Assembly (NCBI GenBank): GCA_002298125.1
Contig: DBMJ01000006.1
Location: 1-27,280 of the forward strand
DNA: 27,280 nucleotides
Source: Clostridium sp. UBA701
GTDB lineage: Bacteria > Bacillota > Clostridia > Clostridiales > Clostridiaceae
Direction: 5' to 3'
Shown here piece after piece: positions 1 through 7,708 of the stretch (the first letter of the stretch is position 1; each line of letters starts with the position of its first letter). The position numbers and the translations under genes were made by a program. Below the pieces are notes generated by a model, which saw only the letters and a program-made list of their open reading frames with translations, had not been told where the DNA came from and made no database searches.

Positions 1-20
1 TGTTTAATTTTCAAGGATCA
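1..20 (-). promoter_or_regulatory. rRNA leader boxA antitermination motif
   Basis: Read on the minus strand this is TGATCCTTGAAAATTAAACA, which matches the boxA core (TGnTCnTTGAAAA) that precedes 16S genes in Bacillus and Clostridium. A boxB-like hairpin lies just upstream of it in the same direction. The 16S gene itself would lie to the left, outside the window, so the assignment rests on the motif pair alone. Confidence 0.65.
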
Positions 21-27
21 AGTAATT

Positions 28-49
28 ATGTTCCGTTGAAATGGAACAT
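28..49 (-). promoter_or_regulatory. boxB-like hairpin of rRNA leader
   Basis: ATGTTCC and GGAACAT form a 7-bp stem with an 8-nt loop. It sits 7 nt upstream of boxA on the minus strand, the order known for Gram-positive rRNA leaders. The stretch 50-203 is AT-rich with several TATAAT-like hexamers on the minus strand (for example near 88-113), but I could not pair any of them with a convincing -35 element. Confidence 0.5.
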
Positions 50-203
50 GTATTATTGTATAACTAAAGCTATAAAAACACAATCATATTATATACCGTT
101 AAACTAGATTATATACATATTTCTCTGTAATTTATTAAATATCTTCACAATGCTTGTACTGACACGCAACGATAAGTTGTTGGGGAATTTTTTATATATA
201 TAG

Positions 204-247
204 GATAAAAAAATAAGCGGAAGTATATCCTATTTAGAAACTTCCGC
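204..247 (-). terminator. Rho-independent terminator of the PPIase gene
   Basis: GCGGAAGT (217-224) pairs with ACTTCCGC (240-247). On the minus strand the stem is followed by TTATTTTTTT. It lies 10 nt after the stop codon of the minus-strand isomerase gene. Confidence 0.85.
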
Positions 248-256
248 TGCACTTTG

Positions 257-1000
257 TTATTTAAGCTCTACATTATATTTTTTCTTTAATTCTTCGAATA
301 CTTCCATATATTTAATGCTCTGTCTTTCATTTAAGAGCTCATTGTAAATTGTATTCTGAACCTCTTCAAAAGGACGATCTTCCTCTGAACTCCTTTCTTC
401 TACCTTAATTATATGGTACCCAAACTGTGTCTTTACTGGAACGCTTAACTCACCAATAGGCAGCTCAAAAGCTGCTTTTTCAAACTCTGGTACCATTCTT
501 CCTCTAGTAAAGCTGCCTAAGTTTCCACCCTGCTCCTTTGAAGGACAGCTTGAGTACTTTGCAGCAGCCTCCTCAAAGGATAACCCCTTATTGATTTCAT
601 CAATTATTTCTTTTGCTTTTTCTTCTGAATCAATAAGAATATGTCTTGCAGTTACAGCTTCCTCTGTTTTAAAGAGATTTTTGTTAGCTTCGTAGTATTT
701 CTCAACCTCTTCCTTAGAAACTGATACCTGTGATAATACTTTCTGTATGCCAAACTGAGTTAGTATTTCCTTCTTTGCATTTTCTAGCAATGCTTTGAAA
801 GCACTTTCCTCTTCTACTCCTAATTCCTTTGCATAAAGAGCATATACCTCAAAGGATACCATCTGATCTAACAGCTGTTTTCTACCTTGCGGTGACAACA
901 TATACCCTTGTCTATCCTGTGGGAATCTTTTTGCGGTATTAACCAGATCATTTTCTGTAATTTCATTGCCATTTACTATTGCCAGTACTTTATTCTCCAT
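257..1000 (-). CDS. Parvulin-type peptidyl-prolyl cis-trans isomerase, cytosolic
   Basis: A 247-residue protein predicted to accelerate cis-trans isomerisation of peptide bonds before proline. An N-terminal helical SurA/PrsA-like chaperone segment (about 1-110) is followed by one PpiC/rotamase domain (about 116-204). That domain has the typical ARHIL start, a QGGNLG turn (157-162) and a FGYHIIKV end (193-200). It has neither signal peptide nor lipobox, unlike PrsA, so it should act in the cytoplasm. The start is backed by AAAGGAG seven bases upstream. It is monocistronic, with its own terminator, and lies next to an rRNA leader. The family is clear; its client proteins cannot be told from sequence. 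Confidence 0.9.
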   Translation of the reverse strand: MENKVLAIVNGNEITENDLVNTAKRFPQDRQGYMLSPQGRKQLLDQMVSFEVYALYAKELGVEEESAFKALLENAKKEILTQFGIQKVLSQVSVSKEEVEKYYEANKNLFKTEEAVTARHILIDSEEKAKEIIDEINKGLSFEEAAAKYSSCPSKEQGGNLGSFTRGRMVPEFEKAAFELPIGELSVPVKTQFGYHIIKVEERSSEEDRPFEEVQNTIYNELLNERQSIKYMEVFEELKKKYNVELK

Positions 1001-1301
1001 GTTTTTCTCCTTTTTATATGTAAATTGCCTTTCTAGATTATAAATTATAACTATAATCCATTTCTACTATAATATAATAACATATTATTTCTTTTCATAC
1101 ACTTTTATATTATAGTTCTTTCTACACCCTCCTCCCCCTATAGCTTAATCTAACAATTTAAATTTTAACCCTCACTTTCTCTTACAACCATATACAGAAC
1201 TTGTAGAGTTTCACCACCTAAATGAGTTATACTATATATAAGTATAGTAAACTTATACTAAATTCCTAGCATATGCTAGATTTATTTTAGAGGTAATTAA
1301 T
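1001..1301. other. Divergent intergenic region with repeats
   Basis: This 301-bp AT-rich gap separates the isomerase gene (minus) from the short kdpD gene (plus). Near the plus-strand gene it holds TTATACTA twice as a direct repeat (1228-1235 and 1253-1260), an AGTATA/TATACT inverted repeat (1241-1246 and 1254-1259), and a perfect 14-bp palindrome CTAGCATATGCTAG (1266-1279) close to the ribosome binding site. I see no clear promoter with correct spacing and no recognisable riboswitch, including no c-di-AMP (ydaO) element. Confidence 0.5.
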
Positions 1302-2438
1302 ATGACAAATTCCTTTAAGCGTAGTACTCCTGAAGAGGCTATAAAAGCAGCTCAGCATGAGACAAGAGGTCACTTAAAAATATTTCTTGGTTACGCACCT
1401 GGTGTTGGTAAAACCTATACTATGCTAAACGAGGCTAATCGCAGGCTAAGAAGAGGCGAGGATGTAGTAATTGGATATCTGGAGAGTCACGGTCGTGAAG
1501 AAACCATAAAGCAGGTAGGCTCCCTTGAAGTGCTTCCAAGAAAAGAAATATTCTATAATGGTAAGGTTTTTGAAGAACTAGATATAGATGCTGTTATAAA
1601 AAGAAACCCTAAAATAGTAATAGTAGACGAGTTAGCACACACTAATGCACCCGGTTCCAAGCATGAAAAACGCTATCAGGATGTAGAGGAACTCTTAAAT
1701 AGTGGGATTAGCATACTATCCACATTAAATATTCAGCACTTAGAAAGTTTAAATGATGTGGTACGTCAAATTACTGAGGTATCTGTAAGAGAAACTTTAC
1801 CGGATAGGATTGTTGAGAATGCTGATGAGGTTGTGGTAGTTGATATTACTCCTGATGCTCTTCAAAATCGTTTGAAAAGAGGTAATATATATAAAACAGA
1901 AAATGTTGATAGGGCCCTTAAGAATTTTTTTAGAAAGGGTAATCTAAATGCTTTAAGGGAGATTGCACTCCGTCAAACTGCAGAGGAGGTAGATGAGGAC
2001 CTAGAAGCCTACATGAAGGAGCATGGCATTTACGAGAACTGGTACACCGCCGAAAGAGTAATGGTATGTATAAGCTCCCACCCTTCTGCAAGAAAGCTTA
2101 TACGCAGAGGTGCAAGAATGGCAAAGCGCTATAAGTGTGAATGGATGGTTGTATATGTAAATTGCACTAATATATTTGCCCCCACACCTTCAGAAAAGTC
2201 TAAAGAGGCTCTTGAAAACAATTTCAAGCTTGCAAGACAGCTAGGAGCAGACACAGTTACCCTTACTGGAAAGAGTGTTTCAAGAGAACTGGTTAAATTC
2301 GCTCACAAAAGGCATATTACCCAAATAATAATAGGACATGCAAAGCGTTCCTACTTGCAAACCCTGCTTAGAGGTTCAACGGTAAGCAAATTGCTAAAGA
2401 GGGAGAAGACCTCTGAAATACACGTAATTCCAGATTAA
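1302..2438 (+). CDS. kdpD: Short KdpD: sensor ATPase plus Usp domain, no kinase
   Basis: This 378-residue protein corresponds to the N-terminal cytoplasmic part of KdpD, the K+ sensor kinase. The KdpD domain spans about 20-230 with Walker A GYAPGVGKT (30-38), a Walker B-like IVIVDELAH (105-113) and the RYQDVEELL and NIQHLESLND family blocks. A universal-stress-protein domain follows (about 251-378). The four membrane helices, HisKA and ATPase domains of full KdpD (about 900 residues) are absent. The stop is followed directly by another gene with its own strong RBS, so this is a natural short form, as known from some cyanobacteria and other bacteria, and not a recent frameshift. AGAGGT lies 7 nt before ATG. 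It probably modulates a separate kinase, perhaps the one at 7709. Confidence 0.88.
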   Translation: MTNSFKRSTPEEAIKAAQHETRGHLKIFLGYAPGVGKTYTMLNEANRRLRRGEDVVIGYLESHGREETIKQVGSLEVLPRKEIFYNGKVFEELDIDAVIKRNPKIVIVDELAHTNAPGSKHEKRYQDVEELLNSGISILSTLNIQHLESLNDVVRQITEVSVRETLPDRIVENADEVVVVDITPDALQNRLKRGNIYKTENVDRALKNFFRKGNLNALREIALRQTAEEVDEDLEAYMKEHGIYENWYTAERVMVCISSHPSARKLIRRGARMAKRYKCEWMVVYVNCTNIFAPTPSEKSKEALENNFKLARQLGADTVTLTGKSVSRELVKFAHKRHITQIIIGHAKRSYLQTLLRGSTVSKLLKREKTSEIHVIPD

Positions 2439-2475
2439 TATTCTATTATTTAAATAAATTTCGGGAGGTCGCGTA

Positions 2476-2775
2476 ATGAAAAAATACCTTAAACTCATAC
2501 TATGCACAATACTTTTACTCAGTGTATCCTTTGCGTTAACAGGCTGTTATCCAGGAGATGGAAGGTATACACTAGAAAAACCCGCCGGCTTCTTTTCAGG
2601 GATTTGGCATGGTTGGATAGCTCCTCTTACACTTATAGGCGGATTGTTTAATAGTAAGGTAAGAATCTATGAGCCTATAAATAGAGGCTGGTTATATGAT
2701 TTTGGTTTTTATATAGCCATTATCAGCGGTTTTGGTGGGTTATCCTTAAGTAGAAAAAAGAGAAAGAAAGACTAA
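2476..2775 (+). CDS. Small predicted lipoprotein of the kdp locus
   Basis: A 99-residue protein whose function I do not recognise. It has a lipoprotein signal peptide: MKKYLK, a hydrophobic core, then the lipobox LTGC with Cys24. A short loop follows, then an amphipathic or membrane-dipping stretch (WHGWIAPLTLIGGLF, about 44-58), a second hydrophobic helix (about 75-92) and a positively charged end (RKKRKKD). This predicts a lipid-anchored outer N-terminus and a cytoplasmic C-terminus. GGGAGG lies 9 nt before ATG, and only 37 nt separate it from short kdpD, so the two are probably co-transcribed. Its placement suggests a role in K+ sensing or Kdp assembly, but that is inference. Confidence 0.75.
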   Translation: MKKYLKLILCTILLLSVSFALTGCYPGDGRYTLEKPAGFFSGIWHGWIAPLTLIGGLFNSKVRIYEPINRGWLYDFGFYIAIISGFGGLSLSRKKRKKD

Positions 2776-2810
2776 AAAATCAGAGGTTAAATTTTACCTC
2801 TGATTTTTTT
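2774..2810. terminator. Bidirectional terminator between convergent units
   Basis: AATCAGAGGT (2778-2787) pairs with ACCTCTGATT (2796-2805), with A-rich and T-rich flanks on the two sides. It overlaps the stop codon of the plus-strand lipoprotein gene and lies 25 nt past the kdpC stop on the minus strand, so it can serve both. Confidence 0.88.
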
Positions 2811-2834
2811 ATGCCTCTGGTTGTTTTGCATTGC

Positions 2835-3443
2835 TTACTTGCTTAATTTATCATAAACTTCCATATTAAGCTTTACAACATTTACTGCTCTTTCTCCAAA
2901 AATCCCCAAGGCCCTCTCTTCAGTGCAGTTTTTTACCATGGCTTTTAAATCCTTCTCAGAAATTCCCGTAGCTTTTGATACTTCAGCAATTTGCAGCTGT
3001 GCCGCCTCTGGACTAATATGTGGATCTAGTCCGGAGCCTGAAGCCATAAGTATATCTGTGGGGATGTCTTCTGGCTTTGTACCTGGATGCCTTTTCAAAA
3101 ACTCCTCTTTATCCTTTTCAATTCTAGATAGTAAATCCTTGTTGCTGGGAGCTAGATTTGACCCGCCTGAAGACACTCCCTTATACTCTCCAGTGGATTT
3201 CTCTTCTTCTGTATAGGTATTATAATCTACCGCTGAAGGTCTCCCATGAAAAAATTTATCTTCAGTAAATTTTTGACCTATCAGTGTAGAGCCTATAACT
3301 TCTCCTTTATACTTAACCAGGCTTCCCTCTGCTCTTACTGGCATGACTAGCTTACTTATCAGGGTAAGAGTCAGCGGATAAGCCAAACCGCAAATAAACA
3401 TTAATACTAAAGAAATCCTCATACTTTTAATAAATGTCTTCAT
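2835..3443 (-). CDS. kdpC: K+-transporting ATPase subunit C
   Basis: KdpC is the 202-residue single-span subunit that stabilises the KdpFABC complex and assists ATP binding by KdpB. One N-terminal membrane helix (about 8-32, including the CGLAYPLTLT block) is followed by an extracytoplasmic domain. That domain contains the family motifs GSTLIGQ, FHGRPSAVDYN, SGGSNLAPSN, ASGSGLDPHISPEAA. Length is normal (E. coli 190). The start is not well supported: only GGTG sits 6 nt upstream, and a small hairpin and an unusually long 132-nt gap separate it from kdpB. An in-frame TAA two codons upstream rules out a longer protein. Confidence 0.95.
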   Translation of the reverse strand: MKTFIKSMRISLVLMFICGLAYPLTLTLISKLVMPVRAEGSLVKYKGEVIGSTLIGQKFTEDKFFHGRPSAVDYNTYTEEEKSTGEYKGVSSGGSNLAPSNKDLLSRIEKDKEEFLKRHPGTKPEDIPTDILMASGSGLDPHISPEAAQLQIAEVSKATGISEKDLKAMVKNCTEERALGIFGERAVNVVKLNMEVYDKLSK

Positions 3444-3575
3444 AATTTACACCAGGAGCTTATTCCTGGCTTCTCACTTCCTTTCAAAACTATGCTTATC
3501 CTATGTCTGTCGCCACTAATACCTCAAATACTTAAGTTAGGGATAAGTGGCGTTACAACCCTGGATAACGGCTTC
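3444..3575 (-). promoter_or_regulatory. Structured kdpB-kdpC intercistronic region
   Basis: The 132-nt gap holds two inverted repeats. The first (3511-3552) is a long imperfect hairpin in which CGCCACT pairs with AGTGGCG and the pairing continues inward with two mismatches. The second (3452-3469) pairs CCAGGA with TCCTGG right before the kdpC start, and a purine-rich AAAGGAAGTGAG block lies between the two. Neither hairpin has a T-run, so they look like mRNA processing or translation-control structures, not terminators. Confidence 0.5.
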
Positions 3576-5648
3576 TTAACTTATTCCTATAAGCTTCACC
3601 AGTGGGAACATAATCAGATCAATAAGCTTAATACCCACAAAAGGAAGTGCTATTCCACCCAACCCATATATCAGTATGTTTCTTAGTAGAAGAACCTCTG
3701 CCTTGGCTGGTTTATATTTACTTCCTCTCATTGCTATTGGGATAAGAAGGGGTATTATTATGGCATTAAAAACCAATGCTGATAGTATTGCACTGTATGG
3801 AGATCCCAACCTCATAACGTTTAATTTTTCCATCTGTGGAATGGCTGCAATAAATATTGCTGGTATTATAGCGAAATATTTTGCAACGTCATTTGCTATG
3901 CTGAAGGTAGTTAATGCTCCTCTTGTTATCAGCAGCTGTTTGCCTATCTCTACCACTTCAATTATCTTGGTAGGATCAGAATCCAAATCCACCATATTGG
4001 CTGCCTCCTTAGCCGCAGCAGTGCCACTGTTCATAGCAAGTCCAACATCCGCCTGAGCAAGTGCAGGAGCATCATTGGTTCCATCTCCAGTCATTGCCAC
4101 TAGCTTACCTTCACTCTGCTCATTTTTAATGATTGAAATTTTATCCTCTGGTTTACACTCAGATACAAAGCTATCCACTCCTGCTTCCTTTGCTATGGTT
4201 GCTGCAGTAAGAGGGTTATCTCCAGTGCACATAATGGTCTTAATGCCCATTTTCCTTAGTCTTTCAAACCTCTCTGTAAGACCAGGCTTTACAATATCCT
4301 TCAAATATATTACTCCAAGAATTTTCCCACACAGGGAAACAATTAATGGAGTTCCGCCTAAGGATGAAACTCTATCACTAATTTCATGCAAATCATCTGG
4401 TACATATCCTCCTATAGCTCTTACCTGTTCTGAAATACTCCTTATCGCTCCCTTTCTAATAATAGTTCCATCCATTAAGGTAAGCCCGCTCATACTCGTC
4501 TGGGCGGAGAACTCCAGATATTCCTTTATTTCATATTCACCTTCATCAATGATGTAACCTAATCTTTTGCCAAGTTCCACAATAGACCTTCCCTCAGGAG
4601 TCTCATCTTTTATGGAGCATAACACTGAAAATTTAATAAGGTCACTAGACTGTACTCCTGCCACAGGTATAAACTCTGATGCCATTCTATTTCCAAAGGT
4701 TATAGTGCCTGTTTTATCAAGTATCATGGTGTTAACATCACCACAGGCTTCTACTGCCTTGCCTGACATGGCTATTACATTAAACCGAGTTACTCTGTCC
4801 ATGCCTGCTATACCAATAGCTGAAAGAAGCCCACCAATGGTAGTAGGTATAAGGCATACAAGTAATGCAATTAAGGTTGATATTTGGATATTTATACCTA
4901 GATACTTTGCCATAGGGTAGAGAGCTGTTATCACAATAAGAAAGATCATGGTTAAGCTTACTAATACAGTATTTAAAGCAATTTCATTAGGAGTTTTCTG
5001 CCTTGAGGCCCCCTCCACCAGACTGATCATCTTGTCTAAAAAGGATTCTCCTGGGGTAGCTGTTATTTTAATCTTTATATAATCACTCACAACCCTTGTT
5101 CCCCCTGTAACTGAACTGAAGTCTCCTCCTGCTTCCTTAAGCACTGCAGCGGATTCTCCTGTAATAGCAGATTCATCTACAGAGGCTATTCCCTCAACTA
5201 CCTCACCATCATTTGGTATAAGCTCCCCTGCCTCAACCAATACTAAATCGCCCTTTTTAACTTCAGAAGCACTAATTATCTCATATTCATCCTTGCCAAT
5301 TATCCTTCTGGCCTTGGTATCCTTTTTAGTCCTTTTAAGGCTCTCTGCTTGTGCTTTACCTCGACCCTCTGCAACGGCTTCTGCAAAATTTGCAAAGAGT
5401 ATAGTCAAAAATAATATAAAGGTAACAATTAAATTATATATTCTTATTGTTGTCATATCCTTTGCGACTTCACCAAAGGCTGTAGGAAAAATGCCGAGAA
5501 AAAATGTTATGACAAAGCCAATTTCCACCACAAACATTACTGGGTTCTTACACATAACCCTTGGATCTAATTTTTTAAAGGCTGCCATAATGGCATCCTT
5601 AAATATTTTTTTTGTTATTAACTTGTTGTCTTTTCCCTCTCTGCTCAT
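3576..5648 (-). CDS. kdpB: K+-transporting P-type ATPase subunit B
   Basis: The 690-residue catalytic subunit hydrolyses ATP to power K+ import through KdpA. P-type ATPase landmarks are all present: actuator loop TGES (163-166), phosphorylation site DKTGT (Asp311), nucleotide-binding KGA (399-401), TGDN (475-478) and hinge GDGTNDAPA (521-529). Seven membrane helices are expected: about 35-60, 67-90, 225-245, 252-275 and three after residue 580. TGES carries the serine whose phosphorylation inhibits E. coli Kdp. The start is backed by AAAGGAG 7 nt upstream. It follows kdpA by 33 nt. Length matches E. coli (682), with no sign of damage. Confidence 0.97.
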   Translation of the reverse strand: MSREGKDNKLITKKIFKDAIMAAFKKLDPRVMCKNPVMFVVEIGFVITFFLGIFPTAFGEVAKDMTTIRIYNLIVTFILFLTILFANFAEAVAEGRGKAQAESLKRTKKDTKARRIIGKDEYEIISASEVKKGDLVLVEAGELIPNDGEVVEGIASVDESAITGESAAVLKEAGGDFSSVTGGTRVVSDYIKIKITATPGESFLDKMISLVEGASRQKTPNEIALNTVLVSLTMIFLIVITALYPMAKYLGINIQISTLIALLVCLIPTTIGGLLSAIGIAGMDRVTRFNVIAMSGKAVEACGDVNTMILDKTGTITFGNRMASEFIPVAGVQSSDLIKFSVLCSIKDETPEGRSIVELGKRLGYIIDEGEYEIKEYLEFSAQTSMSGLTLMDGTIIRKGAIRSISEQVRAIGGYVPDDLHEISDRVSSLGGTPLIVSLCGKILGVIYLKDIVKPGLTERFERLRKMGIKTIMCTGDNPLTAATIAKEAGVDSFVSECKPEDKISIIKNEQSEGKLVAMTGDGTNDAPALAQADVGLAMNSGTAAAKEAANMVDLDSDPTKIIEVVEIGKQLLITRGALTTFSIANDVAKYFAIIPAIFIAAIPQMEKLNVMRLGSPYSAILSALVFNAIIIPLLIPIAMRGSKYKPAKAEVLLLRNILIYGLGGIALPFVGIKLIDLIMFPLVKLIGIS

Positions 5649-5681
5649 ATATATTCTCCTTTTCTATTTAGGGTTTTACTA

Positions 5682-7355
5682 TCACAGCGTCAAAAACTCA
5701 GCGATAGGTCCTAATACCAGTGTTGGTAAGAAAGTTAGTGCTCCTATAATAAGTACTATAAAAATCAATATTATAGTAAACATAGCATTGTCTGTTCTAA
5801 AGGTACCTGTTGATTGTGCCACAGGTTTTTTTGCAGCCAGATAGCTTGCTACCATTAAAAGTAGAACCATAGATATATACCTTCCTAGATACATAACCAC
5901 AGCAGTAGAGCTATTCCAGAAAAGCGTATTGTCAAGCAAGCCCTCAAAACCAGACCCGTTATTGGCTGCGGAGGAGGTAAATTCATATACTACTTGGCTT
6001 AAACCATGGAATCCGCCGTTAGTTATTCCTGAAGCCCCTGCAGGACTTATGAGAGCTACAGCGCTGGGTAAGAGTATAATAAGCGGGTGAATAAGTATGG
6101 TGATTGCGATTAACTTAATTTCTCTACTTTCCAGCTTCTTACCTAAAAATTCTGGAGTTCTTCCTACCATGAGACCACATAAAAATACGGTGAGTATGGC
6201 ATACATTATCATATTCATGAACCCTACGCCCTCACCCCCAAATACCACATTGAGCATCATGTTCCAAAGGGGAACGAAGCCTCCAAGTGGTGTTAAGGAA
6301 TCGTGCATATTATTTACACTGCCTGTGGTAAATGCAGTGGTTACAGTTGTAAATAGAGAGGATTGAGCAATGCCAAGCCTTACTTCCTTGCCCTCCATAT
6401 TCCCAAATTCTTGACTTATCCCCATAGAAGATAACATTGGATTCCCAGCTTTTTCAGCATAATATGCCATAGGAAGTACCATTAAAAACAATGCCGCCAT
6501 GACGACAAAGATTGCCCATGCCTGTCTTTTCTTATTTAGCATATGTCCAAAGCTAACCACCAGGGCTCCTGGTATCAACATCATAGATAGCATCTCTATT
6601 ATATTAGAAATAGGTGTAGGATTTTCAAAGGGGTGGGATGAGTTTGCACCAAAGAACCCACCTCCATTGGTTCCTAAATGTTTAATTGCTTCTAGTGCTG
6701 CTACAGGCCCTCTGGCAATGTCTTGATAGGTTCCCTCCATGGTTTTAACTGTAATGGTGCCTTTTAAGGTTTGGGGCACACCCTGTGCAACTAAAAATAG
6801 TGCAATGACTAAAGAGAAGGGAACAAGTACCCTTGTGGTTACTCTCACTAAATCTACATAGAAATTGCCAGCAGTCTTTTGCCTTCCACTTATACCCCTC
6901 ATAAATGCTCCTCCTACTGCAACACCAGATGCTCCTGAAACAAACATAAGAAATATAATAACCATCATTTGGCTTAAGTGTGATAGTGATGATTCCCCTG
7001 CGTAATGTTGTAGGTTAGTATTTGTTATAAAGCTTACTGCAGTATTAATAATTAACGATGGACTTAAGCTTTTTATTCCATCCGGATTTAATAGTGGAAT
7101 TACTTGAATTGCAAGTATTATTATAGCCAGTGCCATCATCACTATATTGCAAATTAAAAAGGATATAATATACTGCTTCCAGCTCATATCCTCCTTAGTT
7201 ATGCCAGCCACCTTATATATGAGGTTATCAACCTTGTCCATTACTTTATCTACAGGACTTTTTTCTCCTGCTATTACCTGAAATAAATATTTGCCTATGG
7301 GTATTATAATAAGTACAAACATTATCAATATTAAAATTATTTGCATCCAGTCCAT
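5682..7355 (-). CDS. kdpA: K+-transporting ATPase subunit A (channel subunit)
   Basis: KdpA is the K+-selective, channel-like membrane subunit related to Trk/Ktr. All four selectivity-filter segments are recognisable: NTNLQHYAG, LGTNGGGFFGANSSHPFENP, SVNNMHDSLTPLGG and SSAANNGSGFEG. About ten hydrophobic helices span the protein. The start MDWMQIIL is chosen because GGGAGGTG lies 7 nt before this ATG. An upstream in-frame ATG at 7388 lies within kdpF and has no such site. The chosen start gives 557 residues, the same as E. coli KdpA. It follows kdpF by 14 nt, and its RBS touches the kdpF stop. Confidence 0.96.
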   Translation of the reverse strand: MDWMQIILILIMFVLIIIPIGKYLFQVIAGEKSPVDKVMDKVDNLIYKVAGITKEDMSWKQYIISFLICNIVMMALAIIILAIQVIPLLNPDGIKSLSPSLIINTAVSFITNTNLQHYAGESSLSHLSQMMVIIFLMFVSGASGVAVGGAFMRGISGRQKTAGNFYVDLVRVTTRVLVPFSLVIALFLVAQGVPQTLKGTITVKTMEGTYQDIARGPVAALEAIKHLGTNGGGFFGANSSHPFENPTPISNIIEMLSMMLIPGALVVSFGHMLNKKRQAWAIFVVMAALFLMVLPMAYYAEKAGNPMLSSMGISQEFGNMEGKEVRLGIAQSSLFTTVTTAFTTGSVNNMHDSLTPLGGFVPLWNMMLNVVFGGEGVGFMNMIMYAILTVFLCGLMVGRTPEFLGKKLESREIKLIAITILIHPLIILLPSAVALISPAGASGITNGGFHGLSQVVYEFTSSAANNGSGFEGLLDNTLFWNSSTAVVMYLGRYISMVLLLMVASYLAAKKPVAQSTGTFRTDNAMFTIILIFIVLIIGALTFLPTLVLGPIAEFLTL

Positions 7356-7369
7356 ATTAAACACCTCCC

Positions 7370-7447
7370 TTAGAACCTCTCTGGACAAAGCAATGCATAT
7401 GCCAAGTAAACAAATAGTGCTACTGCAATTACTAATAATCCTATCAT
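7370..7447 (-). CDS. kdpF: K+-transporting ATPase small subunit KdpF
   Basis: A 25-codon ORF reading MIGLLVIAVALFVYLAYALL then CPERF. It is one membrane helix ending in the (A/G)Y(L)xYAL...EAF-like tail seen in KdpF (29 residues in E. coli), which sits between KdpA helices and stabilises the complex. AAAGGGGG lies 8 nt before ATG. It sits immediately upstream of kdpA, as first gene of the operon. Confidence 0.88.
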   Translation of the reverse strand: MIGLLVIAVALFVYLAYALLCPERF

Positions 7448-7492
7448 TTATATTTCCCCCTTTATTGAAACTCTCTATTTGTCATGAATTTG

Positions 7493-7521
7493 ATTATACT
7501 CTGAGAAATATTAAAGATAAA
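7493..7521 (-). promoter_or_regulatory. Putative kdpFABC promoter
   Basis: On the minus strand a perfect -10 TATAAT (7493-7498) is preceded, at a 17-bp spacing, by the poor -35 TTTATC (7516-7521). A good -10 with a weak -35 fits an activator-dependent promoter, as expected for kdp. The leader to the kdpF start would be about 40 nt. Confidence 0.55.
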
Positions 7522-7638
7522 ATCCTGTCATTATTTAGTTATAATTCTTTCCCGCCTATTGGAGGTGATTTATATAAACTATTGTGCTTACTCGTATGGT
7601 TTTCTCATTTTCTTTTACTTTAACTATGGTATGGCTCA

Positions 7639-7667
7639 TTGACATCACATGCCAGGAAAACTATATT
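7639..7667 (+). promoter_or_regulatory. Sigma-A promoter of the histidine kinase gene
   Basis: TTGACA (7639-7644), a 17-bp spacer and TATATT (7662-7667) lie 41 nt upstream of the kinase start. This near-consensus promoter predicts constitutive expression, unlike the weak kdpF promoter on the other strand. The rest of 7522-7638 is AT-rich without a clear motif. Confidence 0.7.
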
Positions 7668-7708
7668 AAAAGTAGTTTAAAAAATGTTAATCAATAAAGG
7701 GTGATTAT

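Noticed and set aside
1302..2438. Short kdpD as a truncated pseudogene
   Set aside because: The domain boundary is clean after the Usp domain, a new gene with a strong ribosome site follows 37 nt later, and no remnant of HisKA or membrane helices is seen. Stand-alone short KdpD proteins are known.
3676..4557. Long plus-strand frames opposite kdpB (also 5293-5844 opposite kdpB/kdpA and 20078-20632 opposite the hyuA-like gene)
   Set aside because: They are antisense shadows of well-conserved genes, with no ribosome sites and no recognisable domains.
7448..7708. c-di-AMP (ydaO) or other riboswitch before kdpF
   Set aside because: The predicted leader is only about 40 nt and none of the conserved riboswitch blocks are present.
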